From: CAVPTL01 sp963708725
Lineage (GTDB): Bacteria > Actinomycetota > Thermoleophilia > Gaiellales > JAICJC01
NCBI GenBank assembly: GCA_963708725.1
Contig: CAVPTL010000008.1
Span: forward strand, 372,001-436,000
Direction: 5' to 3'
DNA: 64,000 bases
Of the stretch, positions 17,280 to 25,543 are shown one piece after another. The position numbers and the translations under genes are program-made. Numbering within the stretch: the stretch's first letter is position 1; every line of letters begins with the position of its first letter. The notes beneath the pieces were generated by a model that did not search any database, had not been told where the DNA came from, and saw only the letters and a list, made by a program, of their open reading frames with translations.

Positions 17280-17837
17280 CTACTTCGCGAGCCGCGCGAG
17301 ATGTCGTCGCATCGCCTGACGGGCGCCGGCGCCATCACGATCGTGGATGCGGTCAACCACTCGGGTCATGTCTTTAACCACTCGGTTGGTGATCTTGATC
17401 TCACGCGGAGAAAGCTCGACCAGCATCCCGACCATGGCTGCCAGCACGCCGTTTCCCGAGGCGCTGGAAATCGCCAGCCGCAGTTCGTTATACGAGCCGC
17501 GTACCCCCCCACGGAGGTCCTCCAGAATCCGGGCGAATGCCGCGGCGTCGATGGCGGTGTGGTTCTTGGCTGCCTGCCGCGCGGCGTGCGGCTCGAGCCG
17601 GTCGCGCACCTCCAGGAGTTCCATCCGGTCAACGCCGGCGACGTAGGTGCCCGAGCCCTGGCGCGGCTCGAGTGCGCCCAGGTCGATCAACCGCCGCAGC
17701 CCCTCACGCAAGGCCGGGCGCGACACTCCCAGCGCAACCGCCAACTCGCGCTCGGGCGGCAACCGATCCCCGACACCCATGTTGTTGTCGGCGATCAGCT
17801 CACGGATACGCCGTGGAACGTCGGCGGAAACTGACAC
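17280..17837 (-). CDS. FadR/GntR-family transcriptional regulator
   Basis: A 185-residue repressor-type protein. The N-terminal winged helix is clear (RRIRELIADNNMGVGDRLPPERELAVALGVSRPALREGLRRL), followed by GALEPRQGSGTYVA and a helical FCD-like effector domain that is shorter than usual (about 115 residues). The GTG at 17837 was chosen because the domain starts there. It is divergent from the SIS gene, and a nine-base palindrome lies just upstream of its own -10 region, so it probably represses itself and the SIS gene in response to a sugar or acid ligand. Confidence 0.8.
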   Translation of the reverse strand: MSVSADVPRRIRELIADNNMGVGDRLPPERELAVALGVSRPALREGLRRLIDLGALEPRQGSGTYVAGVDRMELLEVRDRLEPHAARQAAKNHTAIDAAAFARILEDLRGGVRGSYNELRLAISSASGNGVLAAMVGMLVELSPREIKITNRVVKDMTRVVDRIHDRDGAGARQAMRRHLARLAK

Positions 17838-17844
17838 GGCCGCG

Positions 17845-17850
17845 ATTGTA
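17845..17850 (-). promoter_or_regulatory. Candidate -10 box of the GntR gene
   Basis: On the reverse strand this reads TACAAT, ending seven bases before the GTG start. A transcript from here would have almost no leader. No convincing -35 box is seen. Confidence 0.35.
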
Positions 17851-17857
17851 CAGGATC

Positions 17858-17866
17858 GGTCAGACC
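17858..17866. promoter_or_regulatory. Candidate GntR operator GGTCAGACC
   Basis: A perfect palindrome around a central A, in the 54-base gap between the divergent GntR and SIS genes. The GGTC/GACC arms resemble operators of the FadR subfamily. It sits directly upstream of the GntR -10 candidate, a good place for autorepression. Confidence 0.4.
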
Positions 17867-17891
17867 ACATGGTTTCTGATATGACCCTGGT

Positions 17892-18839
17892 ATGAGCATC
17901 ATGCGAGAGACGATGGATGGTCAGGCCGCAGAACTGCAACGACTGCTCGCCGATTCGTCCCCGACCGACGCAGCAGCCGAGCGCCTGCGGGGCCGCCGCG
18001 TCGTGCTGATCGGCACCGGCACCAGCTGGCACGCCGCCAACGTCGGCGCATGGTTCCTGCGTGCGGCAGGAGTCGACGCCTGGGCGATTCAGGGTGTCGA
18101 TGCTGCCCTCCACGGACCACGGCCGACCGGACACGACGGCGTGATCCTGTTGAGCCACCGCGGCACCAAGCGCTACACCACTGCGGCACTCACAGACGCT
18201 CGCGAGGCCGGCGCGGCCATCGTGACCATCTCGGGCCGGGGTGTGCCGGGGGCAGACATCGAGACCGTCGAGGCGGAACGCTCATCGGCGTTTACGACGA
18301 GTCACACCGCAGCGATGCTGCGGGTGGCGCAGATCGCCACCGCCCTGGGCGCGGAACTCGGCCCACTGGAAGCGGTGCCCGAGACCGTCGACGCCGTACT
18401 CAGCTCCGGTGAAACCGGGATCAAGCCACCGACCCGGCTCCTGGAATTCTGTGGCGCCGGGCCGAACCAGTGGACCGCCGCCGAGGGTGCTCTGAAGGTC
18501 CGCGAGACGTGTTACGTCGCCACCCAAGGGCTTTCTGCCGAGCAGCTGCTGCACGGCCCGATCGTGGCCCTCGGAGCCCAGGATACGCTCGTCTGTCTCA
18601 ACGGCGGGGGGCCAGGTGAGGGACGCCTGCTGGAGGTCGCACGGTCGGCGCAGTCGACCGGCGTAACGGTGCAGACGATCACCGCGACCTACCCGTCAGA
18701 GCTGCTGTCGGTGTTCCCGCTGACCGCCGCCGTCCAGCGAATCGCACTCGAACTCGCCGAGCAACTGGGTACGAATGCCGATAGCTTCGGTCGCGACGTG
18801 CCGAGTCGTGAGCACGCGCTCGAGGGAATCGAACTCTAA
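17892..18839 (+). CDS. SIS-domain sugar isomerase/deaminase-like protein
   Basis: A 315-residue protein with two SIS domains, like the isomerase half of GlmS or the AgaS group. SIS1 has VVLIGTGTSWHAANVGAWFL (about 35-55) and LLSHRGTKRYT, where a Ser-rich phosphosugar loop is expected. SIS2 has FCGAGPNQWTAAEGALKVRE and LSAEQLLHGPIVAL. No glutaminase domain is present, so it is a stand-alone deaminase or isomerase of aminosugar phosphates. It is divergent from the GntR gene. The last four bases overlap the convergent ferritin gene. Confidence 0.78.
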   Translation: MSIMRETMDGQAAELQRLLADSSPTDAAAERLRGRRVVLIGTGTSWHAANVGAWFLRAAGVDAWAIQGVDAALHGPRPTGHDGVILLSHRGTKRYTTAALTDAREAGAAIVTISGRGVPGADIETVEAERSSAFTTSHTAAMLRVAQIATALGAELGPLEAVPETVDAVLSSGETGIKPPTRLLEFCGAGPNQWTAAEGALKVRETCYVATQGLSAEQLLHGPIVALGAQDTLVCLNGGGPGEGRLLEVARSAQSTGVTVQTITATYPSELLSVFPLTAAVQRIALELAEQLGTNADSFGRDVPSREHALEGIEL

Positions 18840-19366
18840 AGAGCGCCGCCCGCCGCGTGGGGCGCCGTCGGATCGACCGCCTCCGGTGCATCCTCACGCG
18901 CCAGATACTCCTCGGCCATGAGCGGATTCTCGGACGCGCGCTGCACCACCTTGAGCAGGTCGGACATGCTCGAAACCTCTTCGACCTGTTCCTTGATGAA
19001 CCACTGGAGGAACTGCTCGCCGGCGTAGTCCCCAGCGTCGCGCGCGAGTCCCGCGAGCGCATTGATCTGGCCGGTCACCTTGCGCTCCTGCTCGAGTGCC
19101 AAGGCAACGGGCTCGACCGTGTCCGCAAACCCCGTGCGCGGCGCCGCCACCCCCGGAATCGTCACCTCGTCACCGGCGTCGAGCAGGTACTGCACCATCA
19201 TCATGGCGTGGTTTCGCTCTTCCAACGCCTGCCGATGGAAGTGCGCGGACAGCCGCGGCAGCGTCTCGGAGTCGTAATAGACAGCAACCGCGATGTACTG
19301 CTGGGCAGCGCCGAACTCGTAGGCGATCTGCTCGTTCAGGGCCTTCGTGAAACCGGACTCAGACAT
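18836..19366 (-). CDS. Ferritin
   Basis: A 176-residue non-haem ferritin that oxidises and stores iron in a 24-mer shell. Ferroxidase residues are visible in NEQIAYEFGAAQQYIA (Glu near 17), HFHRQALEERNHAMMM (Glu and His near 50-53) and LEQERKVTGQIN (Glu near 94). LQWFIKEQVEE carries the late Gln/Glu. No haem-binding Met was identified. A divergent Fe-alcohol dehydrogenase lies 41 bases away. No ferric-uptake box was recognised in that gap. Confidence 0.9.
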   Translation of the reverse strand: MSESGFTKALNEQIAYEFGAAQQYIAVAVYYDSETLPRLSAHFHRQALEERNHAMMMVQYLLDAGDEVTIPGVAAPRTGFADTVEPVALALEQERKVTGQINALAGLARDAGDYAGEQFLQWFIKEQVEEVSSMSDLLKVVQRASENPLMAEEYLAREDAPEAVDPTAPHAAGGAL

Positions 19367-19407
19367 CGAACCTCCAACGGATGGACACGGGGTAACCTAA
19401 CCACAGC

Positions 19408-20595
19408 ATGGCCCGTGTGCAGTCAATCCATCCCTCGCCGGTGATTCCCGCTTTCCGAAACCACCTGCCGGTGAAAATCCGGTTCGGCGACGGATGCTCG
19501 GCTGACCTCGGACAGGTGCTTGCCGACGAGGGCACCCACCGCCCACTGGTGATCATCGACGCGGGACTCGCCAACCTGGTACCCGGGGTGGCCGACGCAT
19601 TGGCACCCTTGCCTGACGCCGTGGTCTACGAGAAGGCTCCAGGAGAACCCACTGTCACCCTCGTCGAAGCGGTTGCCGAAGCGCTGCTCGAGAGCGGCTG
19701 CGACTCGGTGGCGGCAATCGGTGGGGGCTCGGCCATCGACACGGCCAAGGGCGCGCGGCTGGTGGCCGGTCAGGGTGGCCCGTACATGCGATTCGCCCGC
19801 GGAGAGGCCGTGTACGAGGCGCCCGAACTGCCGCTGGTGTGCGTGCCGACCACGGCGGGCACCGGCAGCGAAGTCTCCGGCGGCGCGGTCATCACCGACG
19901 AAGCCACCCACACCAAAGCCGGGATCGCAAGCCCGCTCTTGCGCGCCCAACACGCGCTGGTCGACCCGGTGCTGACCCACGGACTGCCGCCGAAGATCAC
20001 GGCCTACACCGGTATCGACGCGCTGGCGCAGGCAATCGCGGCCATGGTCGTGAAGGTGCGCACACCGATCGGTGACGGAATCGCCCTGGAATCGATCCGG
20101 CTGGCGGGCGAAGCCCTGCCCAAGGTCGTCGCCGACGGCGCTGACGCCGGGGCTCGTTCACAGATGGCGTGCTCGAGTCTGATGGCGGGCCTCTGCATGA
20201 ACATCTCGGACTGCGGTTCGGAGCACTCGCTCGGACAGGCGATCGGCGGCATGCTCGGCCTCCCCCACGGTCTGACCATCGGCCTCGTACTCGCCGAGAC
20301 GATGGATCGCGACCGCCTGCACGTGCCCGACCAGTTCGAACGGATCGCCGATGCGCTGGGCGAGCCCGATGACGGTTCGGGCGACGGGTCTCGGGCTGTG
20401 ACCGCTGTCCGCCGGATCTTGAACCAGCTCGAATTCGAGACGCTTGCTGCCGTCGGGGTCACCGAGGAGCAGCTGGACGAGCTGGCCGAGAAGGCGCTGG
20501 CCGACTACTTCATCTCCGTGGCGCCGGCTCCCTGGACGGCGGAAGAGGTGCGTGCGGCGTATCGGAAGGGATTGGAGATTGGTGACCGACGATAA
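19408..20595 (+). CDS. Iron-containing alcohol dehydrogenase
   Basis: A 395-residue group III NAD(P)-dependent alcohol dehydrogenase. The nucleotide site appears as AIGGGSAIDTAKGARL (about 110-125) and CVPTTAGTGSEVSGGAVI. The metal site is built from Asp in the TYTGIDALAQA region and His in SDCGSEHSLGQAI and LGLPHGLTIG. Length is normal. The substrate is not predictable; relatives reduce aldehydes, lactaldehyde or maleylacetate. Its stop overlaps the start of a small membrane-protein gene by 14 bases. Confidence 0.87.
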   Translation: MARVQSIHPSPVIPAFRNHLPVKIRFGDGCSADLGQVLADEGTHRPLVIIDAGLANLVPGVADALAPLPDAVVYEKAPGEPTVTLVEAVAEALLESGCDSVAAIGGGSAIDTAKGARLVAGQGGPYMRFARGEAVYEAPELPLVCVPTTAGTGSEVSGGAVITDEATHTKAGIASPLLRAQHALVDPVLTHGLPPKITAYTGIDALAQAIAAMVVKVRTPIGDGIALESIRLAGEALPKVVADGADAGARSQMACSSLMAGLCMNISDCGSEHSLGQAIGGMLGLPHGLTIGLVLAETMDRDRLHVPDQFERIADALGEPDDGSGDGSRAVTAVRRILNQLEFETLAAVGVTEEQLDELAEKALADYFISVAPAPWTAEEVRAAYRKGLEIGDRR

Positions 20596-20857
20596 GCGCG
20601 AACCACCGGCGCTGCTTCTCAAATGGGAGTCGCTTCCCGGCCAGGTGCAGATCGCGATCGCGTTCCCGACGCTCGTGGTGCTGCTGTTTCTGCTGCACAT
20701 CACGTTGTTTCGCCAGCCGATCGCGCGGGGCGCGCTGTACGGCGTCTTCTGGGCGATCCCCGGCACCTATCTGGTGGTGATCGCGACTCGCACCGAGGCC
20801 GCCAGGCGAAGGGGAGAGCTCGACGGCGACGAACCTCACCACGACGCCGACCACTGA
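20582..20857 (+). CDS. Small two-helix membrane protein
   Basis: A 91-residue protein of unknown family starting at a GTG inside the end of the dehydrogenase gene. Two hydrophobic helices are seen (IAIAFPTLVVLLFLLHITLF and GALYGVFWAIPGTYLVVIAT), with a charged His/Asp-rich tail (ELDGDEPHHDADH). The overlap suggests translational coupling to the dehydrogenase. No function can be given. Confidence 0.55.
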   Translation: MTDDKREPPALLLKWESLPGQVQIAIAFPTLVVLLFLLHITLFRQPIARGALYGVFWAIPGTYLVVIATRTEAARRRGELDGDEPHHDADH

Positions 20858-20891
20858 CCGCGACCCCGGAACCCGGCTACTCTAGAGCGCG

Positions 20892-21467
20892 ATGACCACC
20901 ACCTCAGCTCCAGCATCACTGCCCTGGTCGGGCGACGATGAGGCCGACCGCTTGATCGCAAGCGACCCCAACGCACTCTTGATTGGCTTCGTGCTGGATC
21001 AGCAGGTCACGGTGCAAAAAGCATTCTCAGGCCCGCGCGAGCTGCAACGCCGGCTCGGCCACCTCGACCCCGCCAGGATCGCCGCCACAGATCCCGCCAA
21101 ACTGGAGGCGGTCTTCAAGCAGAAGCCCGCCATTCACCGGTTCCCGGGTTCGATGGCCACCCGAGTGCAGGCGTTGTGCGCGTTCGTCGCCGAACGCTAC
21201 GACGGCGACGGCGGACGCGTATGGACAGAGGCCACCAGCGGCGCCGACCTCAAGCAACGACTCGGAGAGCTACCGGGAATCGGCGATATGAAGGTGCGCT
21301 CGCTGATCGCAACGCTGGTCAAGCAGTTCGGGGTGCGCCCCGACGGATACGCGGAGGTGCTGCCGAACCACCCGACGCTCGGCGACGTCGACTCGGCCGA
21401 GGCGCTTGCGAGCTACCAGGCCGGCAAACGCGCGGCCAAGGCGGCCAAACGGGCAGCCGCCTCGTGA
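20892..21467 (+). CDS. HhH-GPD-type base-excision DNA repair protein
   Basis: A 191-residue short member of the helix-hairpin-helix glycosylase superfamily found mainly in actinobacteria. The N-terminal LLIGFVLDQQVTVQKAFSGP matches the conserved opening. The hairpin is LPGIGDMKVRSLIATLVKQFGV, with Asp/Pro residues following near EVLPNHPTLGDVDS. It is shorter than AlkA or Nth and no iron-sulfur cysteines are present. The lesion it removes is unknown. It is coupled by GTGA to the metallo-hydrolase gene after it. Confidence 0.75.
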   Translation: MTTTSAPASLPWSGDDEADRLIASDPNALLIGFVLDQQVTVQKAFSGPRELQRRLGHLDPARIAATDPAKLEAVFKQKPAIHRFPGSMATRVQALCAFVAERYDGDGGRVWTEATSGADLKQRLGELPGIGDMKVRSLIATLVKQFGVRPDGYAEVLPNHPTLGDVDSAEALASYQAGKRAAKAAKRAAAS

Positions 21468-22195
21468 TCATCGAACGCTCGATGCATCCCGGCTGGCTCT
21501 CCAACTCCTATCTGGTCGGCGATGCCGCCGGGGGGACGGGCGTTTTGATCGATTCCGGTGGTCCCACCGCGCCGCTGATCGCCGCGGCCGAGAGCCACGA
21601 CCTCACGATCACACACCTTCTGATCACCCATGCCGACGCCGACCACATCGCCGGCAACGGCGAATACGTCAAGCGCTTCGGGATCCCGGTGGCCGCGCAT
21701 CAGATCGAGGCTGATCGCATGGGCGGTGCTGACCTGCTGCTGGCCGACGGCGACCACGTCCGCACCGGCGACCTCGACATCACGGCGCTGTTCACGCCCG
21801 GGCACAGTCCGGGGCACCTGGCGTTCTTGATCAACTCGACCGATTGCTTCACCGCCGACGTGCTGTTCAAGGGCACGGTGGGCGGGACGCTGCACGACTC
21901 CTACGCCAAGCTTCAATCATCGGTGATGGACGTCTTGCTGGGACTCCCCGACGACACGGTGGTTCATCCCGGCCACATGGATCCGACCACGATCGGCGCC
22001 GAGCGCGAGTCCAATCCGTTCATCCGGATCTGGCGGGGCGTCGATTCGCCCGGCGATGGGCACTGCACCGCCCTCGACCGGCCGGCCACATTGATCCTGT
22101 TCGGACCCGACTACGACGGCGGACACAAGGCGTGGGTTCGCTGGGACGACACCGGGGAGGACGACCTCGTCCCCGGAAGCCGCGTTGTGACCTAA
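21464..22195 (+). CDS. MBL-fold metallo-hydrolase
   Basis: A 243-residue glyoxalase II-type hydrolase. The metal motif is THADADHIAGN (about 51-61), a variant in which the middle His of HxHxDH is Asp. It is followed by FTPGHSPGHLAF, DCFTADVLFKGTVGG and TVVHPGHMDPTT, which supply further metal ligands. Starting at GTG 21464 removes an implausible upstream extension. The last 50 residues (PATLILFGPDYDGGHKAWVR) look like an added beta tail. The substrate is unknown; thioesters are typical for the family. Confidence 0.82.
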   Translation: MIIERSMHPGWLSNSYLVGDAAGGTGVLIDSGGPTAPLIAAAESHDLTITHLLITHADADHIAGNGEYVKRFGIPVAAHQIEADRMGGADLLLADGDHVRTGDLDITALFTPGHSPGHLAFLINSTDCFTADVLFKGTVGGTLHDSYAKLQSSVMDVLLGLPDDTVVHPGHMDPTTIGAERESNPFIRIWRGVDSPGDGHCTALDRPATLILFGPDYDGGHKAWVRWDDTGEDDLVPGSRVVT

Positions 22196-22204
22196 GGAGC
22201 ATCC

Positions 22205-23170
22205 ATGGCCATCGAAGCACCCCCTCGGATCGACGCTGCACCCGACCTTTTGACTCCCCCGAGCCGTAGCCGAAAGACGGCGATGATCGTGATCACCGTG
22301 CTGCCGTTCATCGGCTTGATCGCCGCCATCGCCATGCTCTGGAACCGCGCCGTCGGCTGGACCGATCTGGCGCTGTTTCTGGGGCTGTACACGCTGTGCG
22401 GGTTCGGGATCACGATCGGGTACCACCGGATGCTCACCCATCGCGCCTTCGAGGCGGTGCCACCGCTCAAAGCGTTGCTGCTCGTATTCGGTTCGATCGC
22501 GATCCAGGGCTCGGCGGTCGACTGGGCCGTGGATCATCGCACCCACCACGCGTTCTCCGACAAGGAGGGCGACCCGCACAGCCCTCATCACGGGTTCGAC
22601 GACTCGATCTGGGGTCAGCTCAAGGGGCTCGGGCACGCACACGTCGGGTGGCTCTTCGAGCACAACCGCACCGACCGCCAACGGTACGCCAAGGATCTGC
22701 TCGCCGACAAGATGGTGATGTTCGTCGATCGCAGCTTCTGGTTGTGGGTGATCGTTTCCTTCGCTCTGCCGTTTGCGCTGGGCGGATTGATCACCGGGAC
22801 ATGGGAAGGCGCGGTCACGGGCCTGATCTGGGGTGGCCTCGTGCGCTTGTTCTTCAACCACCACATCACCTGGAGCGTCAACTCGATCTGCCATTTCTTC
22901 GGTCGCCGGCCGTTCACCACCAGCGACCAGTCGACGAACAACTGGGTGCTGGCGCTACCGTCGCTCGGGGAGTCGTGGCACCACAACCACCACGTGTTCC
23001 CGACCTCGGCGGTGCACGGGCTGTCCCCGTGGAAGCAGTTCGACCTCTCCGGCCTCCTCATCGGCCTGTGGGAGAAGATGGGTTTGGTGCGCAACGTGCG
23101 ACGGCCAACCGCGGAGCAGATCGGCCGGAAACTCGCACCGCCACCGCCACCGGCTGCTCCTAGCGCCTGA
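22205..23170 (+). CDS. Acyl-CoA desaturase (delta-9 type)
   Basis: A 321-residue membrane di-iron desaturase that puts a cis double bond into acyl chains. The three histidine boxes are HRMLTH (74-79), HRTHH (111-115) and HHNHH (259-263), with a further NHH near 218-220. Four hydrophobic segments flank them (for example IVITVLPFIGLIAAIAML). The C terminus is Pro-rich. It overlaps the convergent YyaL-type gene by 11 bases. Membrane fluidity control is the likely role. Confidence 0.9.
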   Translation: MAIEAPPRIDAAPDLLTPPSRSRKTAMIVITVLPFIGLIAAIAMLWNRAVGWTDLALFLGLYTLCGFGITIGYHRMLTHRAFEAVPPLKALLLVFGSIAIQGSAVDWAVDHRTHHAFSDKEGDPHSPHHGFDDSIWGQLKGLGHAHVGWLFEHNRTDRQRYAKDLLADKMVMFVDRSFWLWVIVSFALPFALGGLITGTWEGAVTGLIWGGLVRLFFNHHITWSVNSICHFFGRRPFTTSDQSTNNWVLALPSLGESWHHNHHVFPTSAVHGLSPWKQFDLSGLLIGLWEKMGLVRNVRRPTAEQIGRKLAPPPPPAAPSA

Positions 23171-25148
23171 CCGAAAGCAGCGCCGGATCGGTGATCGGCG
23201 TCTGGCAGGCGAACCGCTCGCACACGTAGGCGGCAGGTTTCCCCTCGATCAGGGTCTTACCCACCAGCAGCGGCTCGTCGCTGGCTTCACCCGACCCGAA
23301 CGCGTACACCGTTGTTGGGTGAAATCCCGCGCGGGCCGCGGCCACCAGACTCGCTGTGGCCGCGTCGGCGGGGTCTCCGATAACCGCGATCTCGCGTGGA
23401 GTCGCCAGATGCAGGTCGACTACCTGGAGCAGCTGCCCGAACCCGTGCGGAGCGCGCTGCACATACTCAAGTGCGAGCCCCACCGCGCTCATCGCGAGCC
23501 GCTCATACTCGGGGTCGCCGGCGATACGAGCGAGCCGCAGGAGGACGTGCGCCAGCAGCGAGCTGCCCGATGGAATCGGGTTGTCGTCGAACTCCTTGCG
23601 ACGAGCCACCAGGGCGGCCGCATCCGCCGCCGTGGAATAGAACCCGCCGTGAACCGGATCGGCGAACAGTTCGACCGCTCGATCGGTGAGGTCGGCCGCC
23701 CGCCGTCGGTAGCGGTCGTCGCCGGTTGCGATCGCGAGCTCCAGCAGACCGAACCCGACGGCGGCGTAATCCTCGAGCTGGGCTGGGATCTTCGCCACCC
23801 CGGCACGCGACGTGCGCACCGATGCGCCACCGGCATCCACCATCTCGGTATGCAGGAACTCCGCCAACTGCTCGGCCACGCCGAGCAGATCCGGGCGCTC
23901 CAATCGCCACGCTCCCTGCGCCAAAGCAGCGAGTGCGAGGCCGTTCCAGCTTGCGATCACCTTGTCATCCAGACCCGGCTGCGGCCGGCGCGCACGGGCC
24001 GCGAGCAGCGCCGCATCGATGCGATCGCGCCCCTCGGGCGGGGCGCCAGTCGGGCGAAGGATGGTGGCGCCTTCGAAGTTCCCCGAGTCGGTGACGCCAT
24101 AGAACTCGAGCGCCACATTCGCGTCTGGGGGGTCAAGCGCCGCGCGCACCTGCTCAGGGGTCCAGACAAACGTGGCGCCCTCGACCCCATCGGTGTCCGC
24201 ATCCTGCGAGGACGCAAACCCACCGGTCGGCAGGCGCAGCTCGCGCACCATGTAGTCGAGCGTGGAGGCGGCCACATCGCGATAGCGCTCGTCGCCGGTG
24301 ACCGCCCAGGCCTCGAGGTAGGCCGGCGCGAGCAGAGCGTTGTCGTACAACATCTTCTCGAAGTGGGGCACGAGCCACATGCCGTCGACCGAATAGCGAT
24401 GAAACCCTCCGCCAATCACGTCGTACATGCCGCCGAGCGCCATGCCGTCAAGCGTCGTTACCGCCGCGGCCAATGCGGCCGGATCGCCGGTGCGGGCGTG
24501 GGCGCGAAGCAGGAATCCGAGCAGAGGCCCCTGAGGGAACTTGGGCGCCGGGCCAAAACCGCCCCAGGTTGGGTCATGAATCTGAGTCACATGCTCAACC
24601 GCGCGCGCCTCGATCGCCTCGGTCACCGGGTCGTCCGACGGCGCACGGCGAGCCGACTCGCGCAGAGCGTCGGTGAGACGGCCGGCGGTATCGACGACCT
24701 CCGTGCGGCGGTCACGCCACGCATCGGACACGGCCCGTAACACCTGCTGGAAGGACGGCATCCCCGGCCGGGGCAGCGGCGGGTAGTAGGTGCCGCCGTA
24801 GAACGGTTCGCCGTCGGGAGTGAGAAACACCGTCATCGGCCACCCACCCGCGCCGGTGAGGGTAACGACCGCATCCATGTACAGCGCATCCACGTCGGGG
24901 CGCTCCTCGCGGTCGACCTTCACACTCACGAACAGCTCGTTCATCAGAGCAGCGGTCTCGTCGTGCTCAAACGATTCGTGCGCCATCACGTGGCACCAGT
25001 GACAGGCGGAGTATCCAACGGACAGAAGCACCGGCACGTCGCGTTCGCGGGCGGCGGCGAAGGCCTCGGCGTCCCACGGTCGCCAATGCACCGGGTTGTC
25101 CTTGTGCTGGAGCAGATATGGACTGGTCTCGCCCGCGAGCAGGTTCAC
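23160..25148 (-). CDS. YyaL/DUF255 family protein with N-terminal thioredoxin domain
   Basis: A 662-residue protein of the YyaL/spermatogenesis-associated 20 family. The N-terminal 150 residues form a thioredoxin-like domain with CHWC (SACHWCHVMAHESF), starting ETSPYLLQHKDNPVHW. The rest is an (alpha/alpha)6 barrel like that of glycosidases and epimerases, with GGGFHRYSVDGMWLVPHFEK. The GTG at 25148 is preferred because the domain starts there. It overlaps the upstream cupin stop by four bases. The biochemical function of the family is unknown. Confidence 0.85.
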   Translation of the reverse strand: MNLLAGETSPYLLQHKDNPVHWRPWDAEAFAAARERDVPVLLSVGYSACHWCHVMAHESFEHDETAALMNELFVSVKVDREERPDVDALYMDAVVTLTGAGGWPMTVFLTPDGEPFYGGTYYPPLPRPGMPSFQQVLRAVSDAWRDRRTEVVDTAGRLTDALRESARRAPSDDPVTEAIEARAVEHVTQIHDPTWGGFGPAPKFPQGPLLGFLLRAHARTGDPAALAAAVTTLDGMALGGMYDVIGGGFHRYSVDGMWLVPHFEKMLYDNALLAPAYLEAWAVTGDERYRDVAASTLDYMVRELRLPTGGFASSQDADTDGVEGATFVWTPEQVRAALDPPDANVALEFYGVTDSGNFEGATILRPTGAPPEGRDRIDAALLAARARRPQPGLDDKVIASWNGLALAALAQGAWRLERPDLLGVAEQLAEFLHTEMVDAGGASVRTSRAGVAKIPAQLEDYAAVGFGLLELAIATGDDRYRRRAADLTDRAVELFADPVHGGFYSTAADAAALVARRKEFDDNPIPSGSSLLAHVLLRLARIAGDPEYERLAMSAVGLALEYVQRAPHGFGQLLQVVDLHLATPREIAVIGDPADAATASLVAAARAGFHPTTVYAFGSGEASDEPLLVGKTLIEGKPAAYVCERFACQTPITDPALLSVRR

Positions 25149-25543
25149 TCGGGCAGCGTATCTTCCCATTCGACCGGGAGCGGCTCCGCGTCGCCCGCGC
25201 CGAATGGGCCGAAGGCAAGCAGCTCCATGCCGGTCGGGCCGGCGGCGAACGAGCGCACTGTCGAAGGCGCAACCCGCAATGCGTCCATCGGAAGCAGCGC
25301 GACCACATCGCCCTCGAGCTGAACCCACCCGGTGCCCGAGAGCACCACGTACAGCTCCTCGTCATGGGCGTGCCGATGCGAGAAGGGCTGCCGCGCCCCG
25401 GGTGCCAGCCGCTGGTAGCTGAGGCCGAGCTGCTCACTTTGGAGGTCGTCGCTGGCAAACCGCGACTCCAAGTTTGGCGAGAGCCCGTAGCTGACCGCCG
25501 CGTCGTCGATCTGCTTCAGATTCTTGAGCGTGTAGCCGCTCAC
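25145..25543 (-). CDS. Cupin-domain protein
   Basis: A 132-residue single-cupin protein. The first motif is HRHAHDEELYVVLSG (two or three His and Glu, about 77-91), and the second region carries MDALRVAPSTVRSFAAG. It lies between NAD-glutamate dehydrogenase and the YyaL-type gene, overlapping each by four bases, so all three form one coupled unit. Such cupins often bind metal or small ligands, and the role here is unknown. Confidence 0.75.
   Translation of the reverse strand: MSGYTLKNLKQIDDAAVSYGLSPNLESRFASDDLQSEQLGLSYQRLAPGARQPFSHRHAHDEELYVVLSGTGWVQLEGDVVALLPMDALRVAPSTVRSFAAGPTGMELLAFGPFGAGDAEPLPVEWEDTLPE

Noticed and set aside
22833..24740. 635-codon open frame on the plus strand
   Set aside because: It covers the end of the desaturase and the opposite strand of the YyaL-type gene, is Arg/Ser-rich and has no recognisable domain.
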